Positions 7,150 to 15,769 of a stretch of DNA of 64,000 nucleotides are shown here, piece by piece. This stretch comes from Gracilimonas sp017641085 (GTDB lineage Bacteria; Bacteroidota; Rhodothermia; Balneolales; Balneolaceae). Made by a program: the position numbers and the translations under genes. The DNA is taken from NCBI RefSeq assembly GCF_046115515.1, contig NZ_CP175953.1; one strand, written 5' to 3'. Under the pieces are notes generated by a model. That model made no database searches. It saw only the letters and a list, made by a program, of their open reading frames with translations, and was not told where the DNA came from. The first letter of the stretch is position 1, and each line of letters starts with the position of its first letter.

Positions 7150-9477
7150 ATGAAGAAATTTTTACTTCTCACGACCACATTACTGCTATTCACCTCAATG
7201 TCTTTCGGCCAAGAAAAACGAGTCCCGGAAGTTCAAGCCGCTCCTCAGCTTCAACCGAAAAGCTTCCCGGTTCATGTCAGTGATAAACTGAACAACAGTG
7301 AACTGGTGCAACGTTTACGGGCAGAATCCTCAACCCGGCCGAATCGCAACAAATCCATGCTTATAGTTGATGAAGAGGGCGATGAACGCACATTTTACGT
7401 GTACAATTTTGAAGCAAGCACTTCCAACAATCTGGTTTTTGATATGAAAACCTTCCGGTTGATTCGAAAAGGTAATCTCACCCAGATTTGGTTTGAAGTT
7501 GCTGAAATTGATAACGGCCATTTAAACACGGCCGTTGCCGACACGATGTTTAAATACCTGGAAGAAGAGTCCAATCAAAGCTCATTCAATCCCAGCAAAG
7601 GTATTATCGAGCTCAGCAACGAATACCTGGGTAGCCCACCCAACTACGACGGTGATAACTTAGTGGATTTCCTGATTACGGATGTTCAGGATGGCTGGTC
7701 ACCAACGGAAGGGGGCGGATTTACAGCCGGTTTCTTTTATGGTGTTGACCAAAATCCGGATCCCGGACCTGGAGGAAGTTATCGCTCCAACGAACGGGAT
7801 GTTTTATACATCGATTCTTATCCGGGGATCTATAATAACGGTGAAGCTAATGCCACTAAACCATTGGGAACTTTATCCCATGAGTACCAGCATCTCATTC
7901 ATTACAACTACAACAGTGGGGTTCAAGGCGAAATCACTTTTGTAAATGAAGCCCAATCCAATTTTGCCTCTTTGCTGAGCGGATACTTCCCGCACTCCAG
8001 TTATGGAAGCTACCTCGCTGATACAAATGTGCCCTTATTCCAGTGGAACTCAGGCGGAAATACCCTTCCTGATTATGGCCGGGCTGCTTCTTTTGCCAGT
8101 TATATGTGGGATCAGCTTGGATTTGAGAACTCGGGAGCCTTAACGCAAAATCCGCTTTCCGGCCGAACCGGAATTGAAGATACCTTTTCAGATCTTGGGG
8201 CTCCTTTTAACTTCGAGGAATTTTTGGTGAACTGGGGAATTGCCAACCTTATCAACGCAAAACAGATTAACGACCTTTACGGATACGAACACCCCTTCCT
8301 CTCCAGCCTGAGGGCGGGTATCGATTTCGAAGATCCTGATATTTCATCTGAAGAAATAGCTGTTGAAAGTGGAGCTATTGAATACATAGGTTTTCAACAA
8401 AGCAAAAACCTGGAAATAACGGTTTCCGCTTCTAGTACCCAGACTACAGAAATCCGGGTTATCACCGAAGCAAATAACAATGTTGAAATCAACTCTCTGA
8501 ACAGCGGTGAAACATTCACATCCCCATCAGAGGAAGTGTATGATAAAGCCTATATCATGCTGGTGAATACCAATACAGCAACAAGCGAACCGGCAACCTT
8601 CACGGTCTCTTCTTCCGGAGAGCTCGCTTATGATCTGACTACGGTAAATACTTACTCAGATACTCCCAAATTCTACTGGCCGATCCCCTATAAAAACAGT
8701 TCCAATGTTGGGCGGTTTGGGTTCAGTAATAAATATACCATTGGTTTTGACGCCCTTGTTCATTCTCTTGAACTTTATGTTGTTGGCGGACAAGGTTCGG
8801 AAGGAGAGCAAATTGGCGTTAAAGGAGAAGGAACACTTCGATTGGCTGTCTATTCCGATAACAATGGTGCCCCCGGTGATGTATTGGCTTCAGATTCTTT
8901 AGACTTTTCTGAAATCGGGACCGGGTGGCAAACCTTTAACGTAACCGATTGGGATCTCAATGTGGAGCAGGGTCAAATCATACATGTAGCTTATGAAGTG
9001 ATCGTACCGGTCATTGATCGCGATAGCAACTCCATTCCCCTGCGCCTTGATGATGGCAGCGGAACCCAGGATGTGACCCATGTTATGACCAACCCCGGCG
9101 AGTTCGAAGATATGTTTACTGATGATGACACCAACGGTCAACATGGTGTGTGGAACAACCTGGTACTTGCCGAGGCCATCATTACGGACATTGAAAATGA
9201 AACCGTACAGCCCGATAAATTTCGATTAAGTCAGAATTATCCCAATCCTTTTAACCCAACCACCAACATCAACTTCAGCCTGCCCAAAACTACGGATGTG
9301 CAACTGACGGTTTACAGCATGTTGGGACAAAAAGTAGCAACCTTGGTCAATTCAACGCTACCGGCCGGAGATCATTCCATAAGCTGGGATGCTCAGGACA
9401 TGGCCTCCGGATTGTATATTTATACCATCCAAGCCGGTGACTTTTCCCAAACCAAGAAAATGGTCTTAATGAAATAG
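7150..9477 (+). CDS. Secreted HExxH metalloprotease-like protein with T9SS sorting domain
   Basis: 775 residues with signal peptide MKKFLLLTTTLLLFTSMSFGQ. The catalytic region has HEYQH at 244-248 and FVNEAQS with Glu267, 23 residues after the first His; this is a gluzincin-like arrangement resembling M30/M6-type secreted proteases. GFFYGVD and RDVLYIDSYPG lie before it. The middle is beta-rich. The C-terminus is a type IX sorting domain (LSQNYPNPFNPTTNINFSL ... KKMVLMK). It is a paralogue of the protein at 57859-60486, with the same order of motifs. It probably degrades extracellular protein; the substrate is unknown. A hairpin terminator follows. Confidence 0.87.
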   Translation: MKKFLLLTTTLLLFTSMSFGQEKRVPEVQAAPQLQPKSFPVHVSDKLNNSELVQRLRAESSTRPNRNKSMLIVDEEGDERTFYVYNFEASTSNNLVFDMKTFRLIRKGNLTQIWFEVAEIDNGHLNTAVADTMFKYLEEESNQSSFNPSKGIIELSNEYLGSPPNYDGDNLVDFLITDVQDGWSPTEGGGFTAGFFYGVDQNPDPGPGGSYRSNERDVLYIDSYPGIYNNGEANATKPLGTLSHEYQHLIHYNYNSGVQGEITFVNEAQSNFASLLSGYFPHSSYGSYLADTNVPLFQWNSGGNTLPDYGRAASFASYMWDQLGFENSGALTQNPLSGRTGIEDTFSDLGAPFNFEEFLVNWGIANLINAKQINDLYGYEHPFLSSLRAGIDFEDPDISSEEIAVESGAIEYIGFQQSKNLEITVSASSTQTTEIRVITEANNNVEINSLNSGETFTSPSEEVYDKAYIMLVNTNTATSEPATFTVSSSGELAYDLTTVNTYSDTPKFYWPIPYKNSSNVGRFGFSNKYTIGFDALVHSLELYVVGGQGSEGEQIGVKGEGTLRLAVYSDNNGAPGDVLASDSLDFSEIGTGWQTFNVTDWDLNVEQGQIIHVAYEVIVPVIDRDSNSIPLRLDDGSGTQDVTHVMTNPGEFEDMFTDDDTNGQHGVWNNLVLAEAIITDIENETVQPDKFRLSQNYPNPFNPTTNINFSLPKTTDVQLTVYSMLGQKVATLVNSTLPAGDHSISWDAQDMASGLYIYTIQAGDFSQTKKMVLMK

Positions 9478-9500
9478 GGATTTCTTTTTCAGAAATGCGA

Positions 9501-9529
9501 AAGCCCCAACAGAAGTGTCGGGGCTTTTT
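9501..9529 (+). terminator. Rho-independent terminator after the protease gene
   Basis: AAGCCCC (9501-9507) pairs with GGGGCTT (9520-9526), extended by ACA/TGT across one mismatch, with a short loop and a T run after. It lies 24 bases after the protease stop codon. Confidence 0.85.
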
Positions 9530-9566
9530 ATTGAATTTCTGTTATGAATTGAATTTGAATTCTCTT

Positions 9567-9574
9567 TATCTTTG
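9567..9574 (+). promoter_or_regulatory. Candidate -7 box for tRNA-Leu
   Basis: TATCTTTG fits the Bacteroidota-type TAnnTTTG box exactly and lies 21 bases before the tRNA, which suits a short leader. A TTG 15 bases upstream is nearer than the usual -33 spacing, so the assignment is moderate. Confidence 0.45.
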
Positions 9575-9595
9575 GAATCTGTTATTCACAAAAAT

Positions 9596-9678
9596 GCCCG
9601 AGTGGCGGAATTGGTAGACGCGTGCGCTTCAGGTGCGTATGTCCTTTGGACGTGGAGGTTCAAGTCCTCTCTCGGGTA
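9596..9678 (+). tRNA. tRNA-Leu (anticodon CAG)
   Basis: An 83-base cloverleaf with a long variable arm, typical of leucine tRNAs. The acceptor GCCCGAG (9596-9602) pairs with CTCGGGT (9671-9677), with A9678 as discriminator. The D-loop reads GGAATTGGTAGACGC. The anticodon stem TGCGC/GCGTA encloses the loop TTCAGGT with anticodon CAG, for CTG codons. The T-arm is GGAGG-TTCAAGT-CCTCT. CCA is not encoded. It has its own candidate promoter and terminator, so it is a single-gene transcript. Confidence 0.97.
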
Positions 9679-9682
9679 CTTT

Positions 9683-9718
9683 GCCCCGCAAGACAATGTT
9701 CTTGCGGGGCTTTTTTTT
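9683..9718 (+). terminator. Terminator of the tRNA-Leu transcript
   Basis: A perfect 11-bp stem, GCCCCGCAAGA (9683-9693) with TCTTGCGGGGC (9700-9710), a 6-base loop, then eight T. It begins five bases after the tRNA. Confidence 0.95.
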
Positions 9719-9739
9719 GCTTTCGGAGTAAAACCCACC

Positions 9740-11623
9740 CTACAAATTCGAATGCGCCCCTTTGCCTTTTACTTCAAATGAAAAGGAAAATCTAAAACCG
9801 TTATCTGACTCTATTTCGTAGTTGGCAGTAAGCTGATCTATTAACGTCTTAATGAGAGTAACTCCAAGCGTATTTGATTCATCAAAAATATCTTTGTCGA
9901 ATCCTTTTCCGTCATCTTCATACACTACTTCGATCAGGTCTCCATTCTCTTTCAGGCTGATGAAGATTCTGCCGTTATTCCGGCCGTTAAACGCATGTTT
10001 GAATGAATTCGTTATCAGCTCATTCATCAGTAAACCTAACGGAATAGCCTGATTTATATTCAGGCGGCGGGAATCAAACTGATGCTCTATAACTATGCTT
10101 TTATCTGAACTGTCAAACATATCTCTAATCCGATCAATCAGCTTAACGGCATACTCTCCAAAGGTGATATCTGTGAAGCTATCGGTATTGTACAACAATT
10201 CATGCACGCCGGAAATGGAGTAAATTCGATTCTGTGTTTCCTTCAAAATAAGCTGCAGCTTTTCATCAGATAACCCTTCTTTCTGCAGTTCAATGAGACC
10301 CGCAATAATAGCCAGGTTGTTTTTTACCCGGTGGTGGACTTCCGAAAGCAACACTTCTTTTTCATGAACGGAATCCTCAAGCTGTTTTTTATATTCGGCT
10401 TCTGTAGTTATATCCTCAGCAATTATCAGCATTTGTTTACTCTCACTGTTGTTTCCTACAATATGGCTGGCACTTACCCTCATGTGAATGGGAGAACCAT
10501 CTTTACGATACCGTACAATCTCTTTATTCTTGATTTCCCCATTTTTGAAAATGATGGACATCAACCGGAAGAAATCTTCCTTCAATTCTTCCCCCACATG
10601 TGGCATGAATGTACCAATCGCCTCTTTCTGGCTCCAACCCAACATATCCTCGGCTGCCTTATTCCAAAAATCCCGGACTATTCCATCCGTATCTATGGTA
10701 TAAATTGCCATTGGTGACGATTCTATGAGCGCCCGGATTTTATCGTTTGCTTGCAGCGAAGATTTCTGTGCTGCAAAAGCTGTTTGCATGAAATAGAAAA
10801 TGACAGAAAACAGTATTGATAAGACGATCCCCATAGCAAGATTCAGATATAGTCCACTTGAATTGTTTTCGGCTTCAAAAATGGCATTTGGTGATACACT
10901 GACAAGCCAATAATCTTTATTTGTACCTTCAAGGGTGATTTTTTCTTCTACGGAAAACCCATTCAGACCTGAAATACCGGTACTATCTCCATGCTGGTAA
11001 AACACTTTGCCTTTACTGTCATATATCTTTACCCGATACTGATCTAAGCCCTGCAAGATCAAGTCAAACCGGGGATTAAAATCCATTCCTGCCGTAATTG
11101 TGCCCTGAAAAACACCGTTGTAGTAAACAGGGGCATCCACTAAAAAAGCATCGGGCCCCTGAACCAGCTTAAGCCAATGCGTTACATTGACCACGGAATC
11201 TTCTTTCGCCTGAAGCCAGTCGGTACGCCGGTAGTCGAGTTTGGATATATCCAATCCAATGGCATTTTTATTTGGTTCCAACGGCTCTACTTTCCGGATC
11301 ACCATGCTGCTGTCAATCCACTCAACAAACAGAAAAGAAGAATCCTGATTTACCATCCGTCCGGCATCATATTCCCAAAAATCAAAGTAAGAACCACCGG
11401 TTATTTCCAACCGGCTTTTTAAATTCAGAAGAGTATTGATGTTATCGTGGACAGCACTCTTAAACTGCAGGGTTACAAGCTGTGCAGTTTCTTTAACCTT
11501 ATTCTCTTGGCTTTGTTCAATATTGCTTTTGTTTCCTACCCAGAGCAGAATAACTATAACACTCAGTACTACACCAATCAGGGCGGAACTTATAAACCTG
11601 TATTTTTCGAATAGCTGTTTCAA
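9740..11623 (-). CDS. Membrane PAS sensor histidine kinase (HisKA_2/HWE-like)
   Basis: 627 residues from a TTG start. TM1 is at about residues 12-30 (SSALIGVVLSVIVILLWVG). An extracytoplasmic sensor region of about 230 residues, CHASE-like in style, is followed by TM2 near 262-282. A PAS domain (about 290-410, SSPMAIYTIDTDGIVRDFWN) precedes the kinase core. The phospho-acceptor segment is SEVHHRVKNNLAIIAGLI, as in HisKA_2 kinases. The ATP-binding domain has the N-box NELITNSFKHAF and DDGKGFD. It should sense an external signal and phosphorylate a response regulator, but none is encoded nearby, so it is an orphan kinase here. Confidence 0.9.
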   Translation of the reverse strand: MKQLFEKYRFISSALIGVVLSVIVILLWVGNKSNIEQSQENKVKETAQLVTLQFKSAVHDNINTLLNLKSRLEITGGSYFDFWEYDAGRMVNQDSSFLFVEWIDSSMVIRKVEPLEPNKNAIGLDISKLDYRRTDWLQAKEDSVVNVTHWLKLVQGPDAFLVDAPVYYNGVFQGTITAGMDFNPRFDLILQGLDQYRVKIYDSKGKVFYQHGDSTGISGLNGFSVEEKITLEGTNKDYWLVSVSPNAIFEAENNSSGLYLNLAMGIVLSILFSVIFYFMQTAFAAQKSSLQANDKIRALIESSPMAIYTIDTDGIVRDFWNKAAEDMLGWSQKEAIGTFMPHVGEELKEDFFRLMSIIFKNGEIKNKEIVRYRKDGSPIHMRVSASHIVGNNSESKQMLIIAEDITTEAEYKKQLEDSVHEKEVLLSEVHHRVKNNLAIIAGLIELQKEGLSDEKLQLILKETQNRIYSISGVHELLYNTDSFTDITFGEYAVKLIDRIRDMFDSSDKSIVIEHQFDSRRLNINQAIPLGLLMNELITNSFKHAFNGRNNGRIFISLKENGDLIEVVYEDDGKGFDKDIFDESNTLGVTLIKTLIDQLTANYEIESDNGFRFSFSFEVKGKGAHSNL

Positions 11624-11716
11624 TATTAGGAACCTGAATCATTGCCTCGTTCTGGTATAGATATACCAATAATTATCTTATCGGCATATTAAGAAAAGAA
11701 TTAATCAGAAAGCAGT

Positions 11717-13396
11717 TCATTTAACTAATATCAGTTTTCCCGTTTTACTTCTTCCATCTACAATAAGCCTGTAAATAAATATCCCGCTGGAAACATTATT
11801 GGCCTGAAATGGCTGATTATACCGGCCTGAAGGCTGCCGGGTATCAACCAGTGTTTGTACGTGCTTTCCCAATGCATCAAAAACGTCTAACCTAACATCC
11901 GCTGTTTGTGCCAGTGCATACGGTATCGTTGTGGTAGCATTAAATGGATTGGGATAATTTTGATCCAATACAAAGACTTCATTCTCCGGTAAAGCCTCTC
12001 CACCCAGTGAAACCACCACAGGATTCTGTCCTTCACTTGCGTTATATGCGATTTCGAGTTCTCCGGTAAACTTTCCTTCTAACGCAGGTTGAAATTGAAC
12101 CGGTATTTCTAAGGATTCGCCCGGATCGAGCGTGAATATTTCATCCTCAATTTCACTGGTAAATAAATTGCCGGCCGTTGTACGTACACGGCCAACAAGT
12201 GGGTCTTGCACGCCGGCATCATTAGAAACCACGATCGTTTGTTCGATGGTTTCCCCAACATTGATCACCCCAAAGTCTATCCGATTTATATTCATGTTAT
12301 TCAGAACCAATCTGGAATCGGAATCCAACAGGTTCAGACAATCTTCTGCCAAAGGCCAACCCATATCCCGGAATATTCCACAAGTAACCGGTCCCGGAGA
12401 GTGAATAGCAAAGGCACGGCCAATTTGAGGACGCATCAACGCGTTTACCGTATTGGTAAACGTATCCAGATCGAGATGAGAATAGCTCGAACCACCCCTC
12501 CAGTTAAAAGGTGCGTATAAGGGGACAATACCACCGTTATTTGAACTGACAGAATACAGTCCATCGAACCTAAGTCCGTTACTTTGTCCTGTAACAGCAC
12601 TGTAGAGTTGCCCCGATGGGTTTGGATACACACTTTCATTTAAAATACTAACACCGGTCCCGTCGGTAACAAAAACATCGTAAACTATAGGGCGTAAAGG
12701 CACTCCATATCCCCATTGTGCCGTTGTACCTTCCGGAACCCGAACCGAGCCCGTAAAGCCCAAACCATGGCCAAGTTCGTGCAGCACAACCGTTACAAAA
12801 TCAATCAAGCCATCCGGAGTTTGAGCATCTGTGCCGTAATACCAGCTATCCCATTCGGAATTCATGTTAACAATGATATCATGCTCAATTTCATTTCCTG
12901 ATCCTTCCGACTGAGCGACATAATCGACACCGGTAATGGCACTGGCCTGTGCAATAGCATACCATGCCACCGGATCTGCCTGAACTATTTGAATAATCTG
13001 GGAAGGCCCAGCACTTCCTAATGTAAATTCTCCCAGGCCAGTCCAATTTGCACCAATTCTTATCGGTACATCTGAAGTGATATGGCTCTCCCAAATGTTC
13101 ACTGCATATTCAAATGCCGTAATTGCTTCCTCGGGCCAGGAAGGGCGGTCGATATATTCCACCTGTATATTTGCAGTAGCACCGGCTGTTTTTGCTTGGC
13201 TGTTAAATTGCTCTTTAGGCAACCGGTAATGAGCATCAATCCCCGTTGATGTAAGTGTACAAATCCTCTCAAAATCCCTGTAATCTAAAGGGATAATTTT
13301 TGATTGAGCATACTTTTGGGAATTTTGAGCTGATGAATGGACCTGAAAAAAAAGGGATACACAAAGCCCGGCAAAAATCGCTCTTATAAAATACAT
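11717..13396 (-). CDS. Secreted HELGH metalloprotease-like protein with T9SS sorting domain
   Basis: I chose ATG at 13396, giving 559 residues starting MYFIRAIFAGLCVSLFFQ with cleavage after SSAQ; the longer frame from 13447 would overlap pxpC and hide the signal peptide. The zinc motif is VVLHELGHGLGFTGS (HELGH about 206-210). It resembles metzincins, but the third His of HExxHxxGxxH is replaced (the position is Gly), so another ligand must serve if it is active. After residue 370 an ASH/HYDIN-like Ig domain (NRIDFGVINVGETIEQTIVVS) precedes the sorting domain (LDQNYPNPFNATTTIPYAL ... GKLILVK). Probably an exported protease; substrate unknown. Confidence 0.85.
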   Translation of the reverse strand: MYFIRAIFAGLCVSLFFQVHSSAQNSQKYAQSKIIPLDYRDFERICTLTSTGIDAHYRLPKEQFNSQAKTAGATANIQVEYIDRPSWPEEAITAFEYAVNIWESHITSDVPIRIGANWTGLGEFTLGSAGPSQIIQIVQADPVAWYAIAQASAITGVDYVAQSEGSGNEIEHDIIVNMNSEWDSWYYGTDAQTPDGLIDFVTVVLHELGHGLGFTGSVRVPEGTTAQWGYGVPLRPIVYDVFVTDGTGVSILNESVYPNPSGQLYSAVTGQSNGLRFDGLYSVSSNNGGIVPLYAPFNWRGGSSYSHLDLDTFTNTVNALMRPQIGRAFAIHSPGPVTCGIFRDMGWPLAEDCLNLLDSDSRLVLNNMNINRIDFGVINVGETIEQTIVVSNDAGVQDPLVGRVRTTAGNLFTSEIEDEIFTLDPGESLEIPVQFQPALEGKFTGELEIAYNASEGQNPVVVSLGGEALPENEVFVLDQNYPNPFNATTTIPYALAQTADVRLDVFDALGKHVQTLVDTRQPSGRYNQPFQANNVSSGIFIYRLIVDGRSKTGKLILVK

Positions 13397-13418
13397 AAAT
13401 CTTGATGTTAGCTTGCTC

Positions 13419-14336
13419 TCAGTATAACAGATTTTTTTGAAAAGCACTCAATGTAGTGGCCTCTTCTCTGCTGATTTTCCTGAATGTTAGCTGTACACCT
13501 GACCATAACTGACCTGCCCTCCACAAATCAGCATCAGCTATTTTTGCTATCCGTGGATATCCACCCACTGCCTGTCCGTCTTTCATAATGATGATAGGCC
13601 GGCCACTATCGGGCAGTTGGATCGTTCCCGGAATAACAGGACCCGATACCATCTGGCGATCTATGGGTTGAATAGCATTTCCTTTCAGCCGTACACCCAT
13701 TCGGTTACTGTCCGGGCTTACATCAAATTCGGTTCTCAGAAACTGCTCTTTTTGGTGTTGGGATAACCAGCCCCACTCCGGGCCTTCCAAAATTCGCAAT
13801 TCCACCTTTGAAGAATAATACGGGAACCGATCTTCAGGAACACTTTCCGGCACAGAACCTCCCTCACTTTCAGTCCACGAAAGCACATCTCCTTCACGTA
13901 ACGCACGTCCTTTAAAACCACCGAATTTTCCCGTTAAATAGGTTGAACAGGAACCCAGTACTTCCTTGATATCCAATTGGCCGCGAATGGCGAGATAACT
14001 TCTGCACCCTGTTTGGCAGTAATCAAAAGAGACGACATCACCGGACTTAATTTCAAATGAGGTATTCAGGGAAACATCCTCACCGTTTATCTTGGAATTC
14101 ATATCAGCGCCGGTTATGGCTATAACTGCGTTTGAGTTAAAGCGATATCTTCCCCCATTCAGAGTCATTTCCAATACCGGCAAGTCGCTCGCATTTCCCA
14201 CCAATTGGTTTGCTAATCTGTAGGCGTAGTCATCCATCGCCCCGGAAACCGGTACTCCATATTGCCGGTATCCGAATCGGCCACCATCCTGAATGGTGGT
14301 TAATAGTCCTCCATCTGTAACTTCCAGACTCCCCAT
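13419..14336 (-). CDS. pxpC: 5-oxoprolinase subunit C (biotin-dependent carboxyltransferase family)
   Basis: 305 residues starting MGSLEVTDGGLLTTIQDGGRFGYRQYGVPVSGAMDDYA, the hallmark of KipA/PxpC. VISITGADM-like AITGADMNSK, GCRSYLAIRG and GGYPRIAKIADADLWRAGQL follow. With PxpA and PxpB it forms the ATP-dependent enzyme that opens 5-oxoproline (pyroglutamate) to glutamate, removing a damage product of glutamine and glutamate. Its ATG overlaps the pxpB stop as TGATG, a sign of translational coupling; the TTG at 14339 is a less likely start. Confidence 0.93.
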   Translation of the reverse strand: MGSLEVTDGGLLTTIQDGGRFGYRQYGVPVSGAMDDYAYRLANQLVGNASDLPVLEMTLNGGRYRFNSNAVIAITGADMNSKINGEDVSLNTSFEIKSGDVVSFDYCQTGCRSYLAIRGQLDIKEVLGSCSTYLTGKFGGFKGRALREGDVLSWTESEGGSVPESVPEDRFPYYSSKVELRILEGPEWGWLSQHQKEQFLRTEFDVSPDSNRMGVRLKGNAIQPIDRQMVSGPVIPGTIQLPDSGRPIIIMKDGQAVGGYPRIAKIADADLWRAGQLWSGVQLTFRKISREEATTLSAFQKNLLY

Positions 14337-15037
14337 CAAATCTCCCTATCTTTGAGTTTGGAAAATTCTTTTTCGGGGATACGCTCAAAAACAACCTGAT
14401 CTCCTGCCCTTACCACAGTTGGCGGGTCTTTTCTTGCATCAAAAAAAGAAATAGGCGTTCGCCCAATAATTTGCCAGCCACCAGGACTTTCCAGCGAATA
14501 AACCCCCGTCTGCTTTCCGCCAATACCAACTGCACCGGCCGGAATTTGACTTCGAGGCTCCTGTCTTCGGGAACAGGCAATCTCCTCATCTAACCCCGAC
14601 AAGTATAAGAAACCGGGAAGAAATCCCATCATGGCTACAGTGTAGGCTCCGGCTAAATGAATTTGAATAATCCTGTCTTTTTCTATTCCGGTGTGATTTT
14701 CAACCTCCTCCCAATCGAGGCCTAATTCATAACAGACCGGTATCACATGTTTTTGGGGTGAATGGTTTACTGCTGAAATGTTCAGGAAAGCTTTTGAAAG
14801 GATATCGATTTCGCTGTCAAGATCATTCAGCACCCTGTCATAAATAATAGCGATGCTTTCATAGGCCGGGATGATATCGAGAACTCCGGGAATAGATGAT
14901 TCACCGATTATTCTGCATGACTCATGAATAAGCTGTAAAGAAACATTATCCTGCTTCGGCTTTAAGAGAAGAGCTTGTTCCCCAAGGGCTGAGACCCACC
15001 AGCTGCTGTTATTAAGCTGAAGTAATTTCGACTTCAT
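14336..15037 (-). CDS. pxpB: 5-oxoprolinase subunit B
   Basis: 233 residues of the KipI/PxpB family: WWVSALGEQALLLKP at the start, HVIPVCYELGLDWEEV, then GAYTVAMMGFLPGFLYLSGLDE and the diagnostic RQEPRSQIPAGAVGIGGKQTGVYSLESPGGWQIIGRTP. It is the partner of PxpC in the 5-oxoprolinase complex. It overlaps pxpA by 26 bases upstream and touches pxpC downstream, so the three are translated from one message. Confidence 0.93.
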   Translation of the reverse strand: MKSKLLQLNNSSWWVSALGEQALLLKPKQDNVSLQLIHESCRIIGESSIPGVLDIIPAYESIAIIYDRVLNDLDSEIDILSKAFLNISAVNHSPQKHVIPVCYELGLDWEEVENHTGIEKDRIIQIHLAGAYTVAMMGFLPGFLYLSGLDEEIACSRRQEPRSQIPAGAVGIGGKQTGVYSLESPGGWQIIGRTPISFFDARKDPPTVVRAGDQVVFERIPEKEFSKLKDREI

Positions 15038-15767
15038 GTTTCTCCAAAAAATCGTGGATTTCTTTAGCTAATTCCGCTGCTCCTTCGGTATCGCTGTGCA
15101 GGCAAACGGTTTCGGCAGTGATGGGCAAATCAAGTCCGCCCTGTGTATGCACAACTCCATCCAAAAAAGATGCCATTTGTTTTAAAACGGATTTTTTTTC
15201 GTGAAGCACGGCTCCATCCAAAGAACGAGAGCGCAAGCTCAGGTCATCTTCGTATTGGCGGTCAGCAAAAACCTCACTTCGGACTTCCAGCCCTACGTCT
15301 TTTGCTACTTTTGCTAATTTCGATTCGGCCGGGGCATAAATCATCATATCTTTTTGAATCTGAACAATAGCTTTGGCTATGCCCAGGGCAACACCCTCAT
15401 CTTTGGCGGCGTGGTTATATAAAGCACCGTGCGGTTTCACATGATGAAGCTTCCCTCCCAGCGATTCCGTCATCCCCTTTAAAGCCGATACCTGGTACAA
15501 AATACAGGCCTCAAGTTCCTCAGTCGAAAGATTCATTATGCGCCGGCCAAAGCCCTGTAAATCCGGGTATGAAGGGTGAGCCCCTATTGCCACCTCATGT
15601 TCCAGTGCTAATTCAATGGTTTTGGAAATGGTGACAGGGTCGCCGGAATGAAAACCACAAGCAATATTACAGCTCGAAATGTAAGGCATGATCTTAGAAT
15701 CACGGCGCTCGTCGTACATGCCGTAGAATTCACCCAAATCACAATTCAAGTCAATTTTTTTAATCAT
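15012..15767 (-). CDS. pxpA: 5-oxoprolinase subunit A (LamB/YcsF family)
   Basis: 251 residues beginning IDLNCDLGEFYGMYDERRD. The N-terminal DLN.D.GE signature, ISSCNIACGFHSGDP, IGAHPSYPDLQGFGRR and HVKPHGALYNHAAKD are all characteristic of PxpA. This subunit phosphorylates or activates 5-oxoproline together with PxpBC. It is the second gene of the operon, two bases after the Nramp-family transporter. Confidence 0.94.
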   Translation of the reverse strand: MIKKIDLNCDLGEFYGMYDERRDSKIMPYISSCNIACGFHSGDPVTISKTIELALEHEVAIGAHPSYPDLQGFGRRIMNLSTEELEACILYQVSALKGMTESLGGKLHHVKPHGALYNHAAKDEGVALGIAKAIVQIQKDMMIYAPAESKLAKVAKDVGLEVRSEVFADRQYEDDLSLRSRSLDGAVLHEKKSVLKQMASFLDGVVHTQGGLDLPITAETVCLHSDTEGAAELAKEIHDFLEKHEVEITSA

Positions 15768-15769
15768 AG

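Noticed and set aside
9572..9781. A short open frame running through the tRNA-Leu gene
   Set aside because: The cloverleaf and terminator explain this DNA; the frame has no family match.
13396..13447. Longer start of the HELGH protease
   Set aside because: It would overlap pxpC and put residues in front of a good signal peptide.
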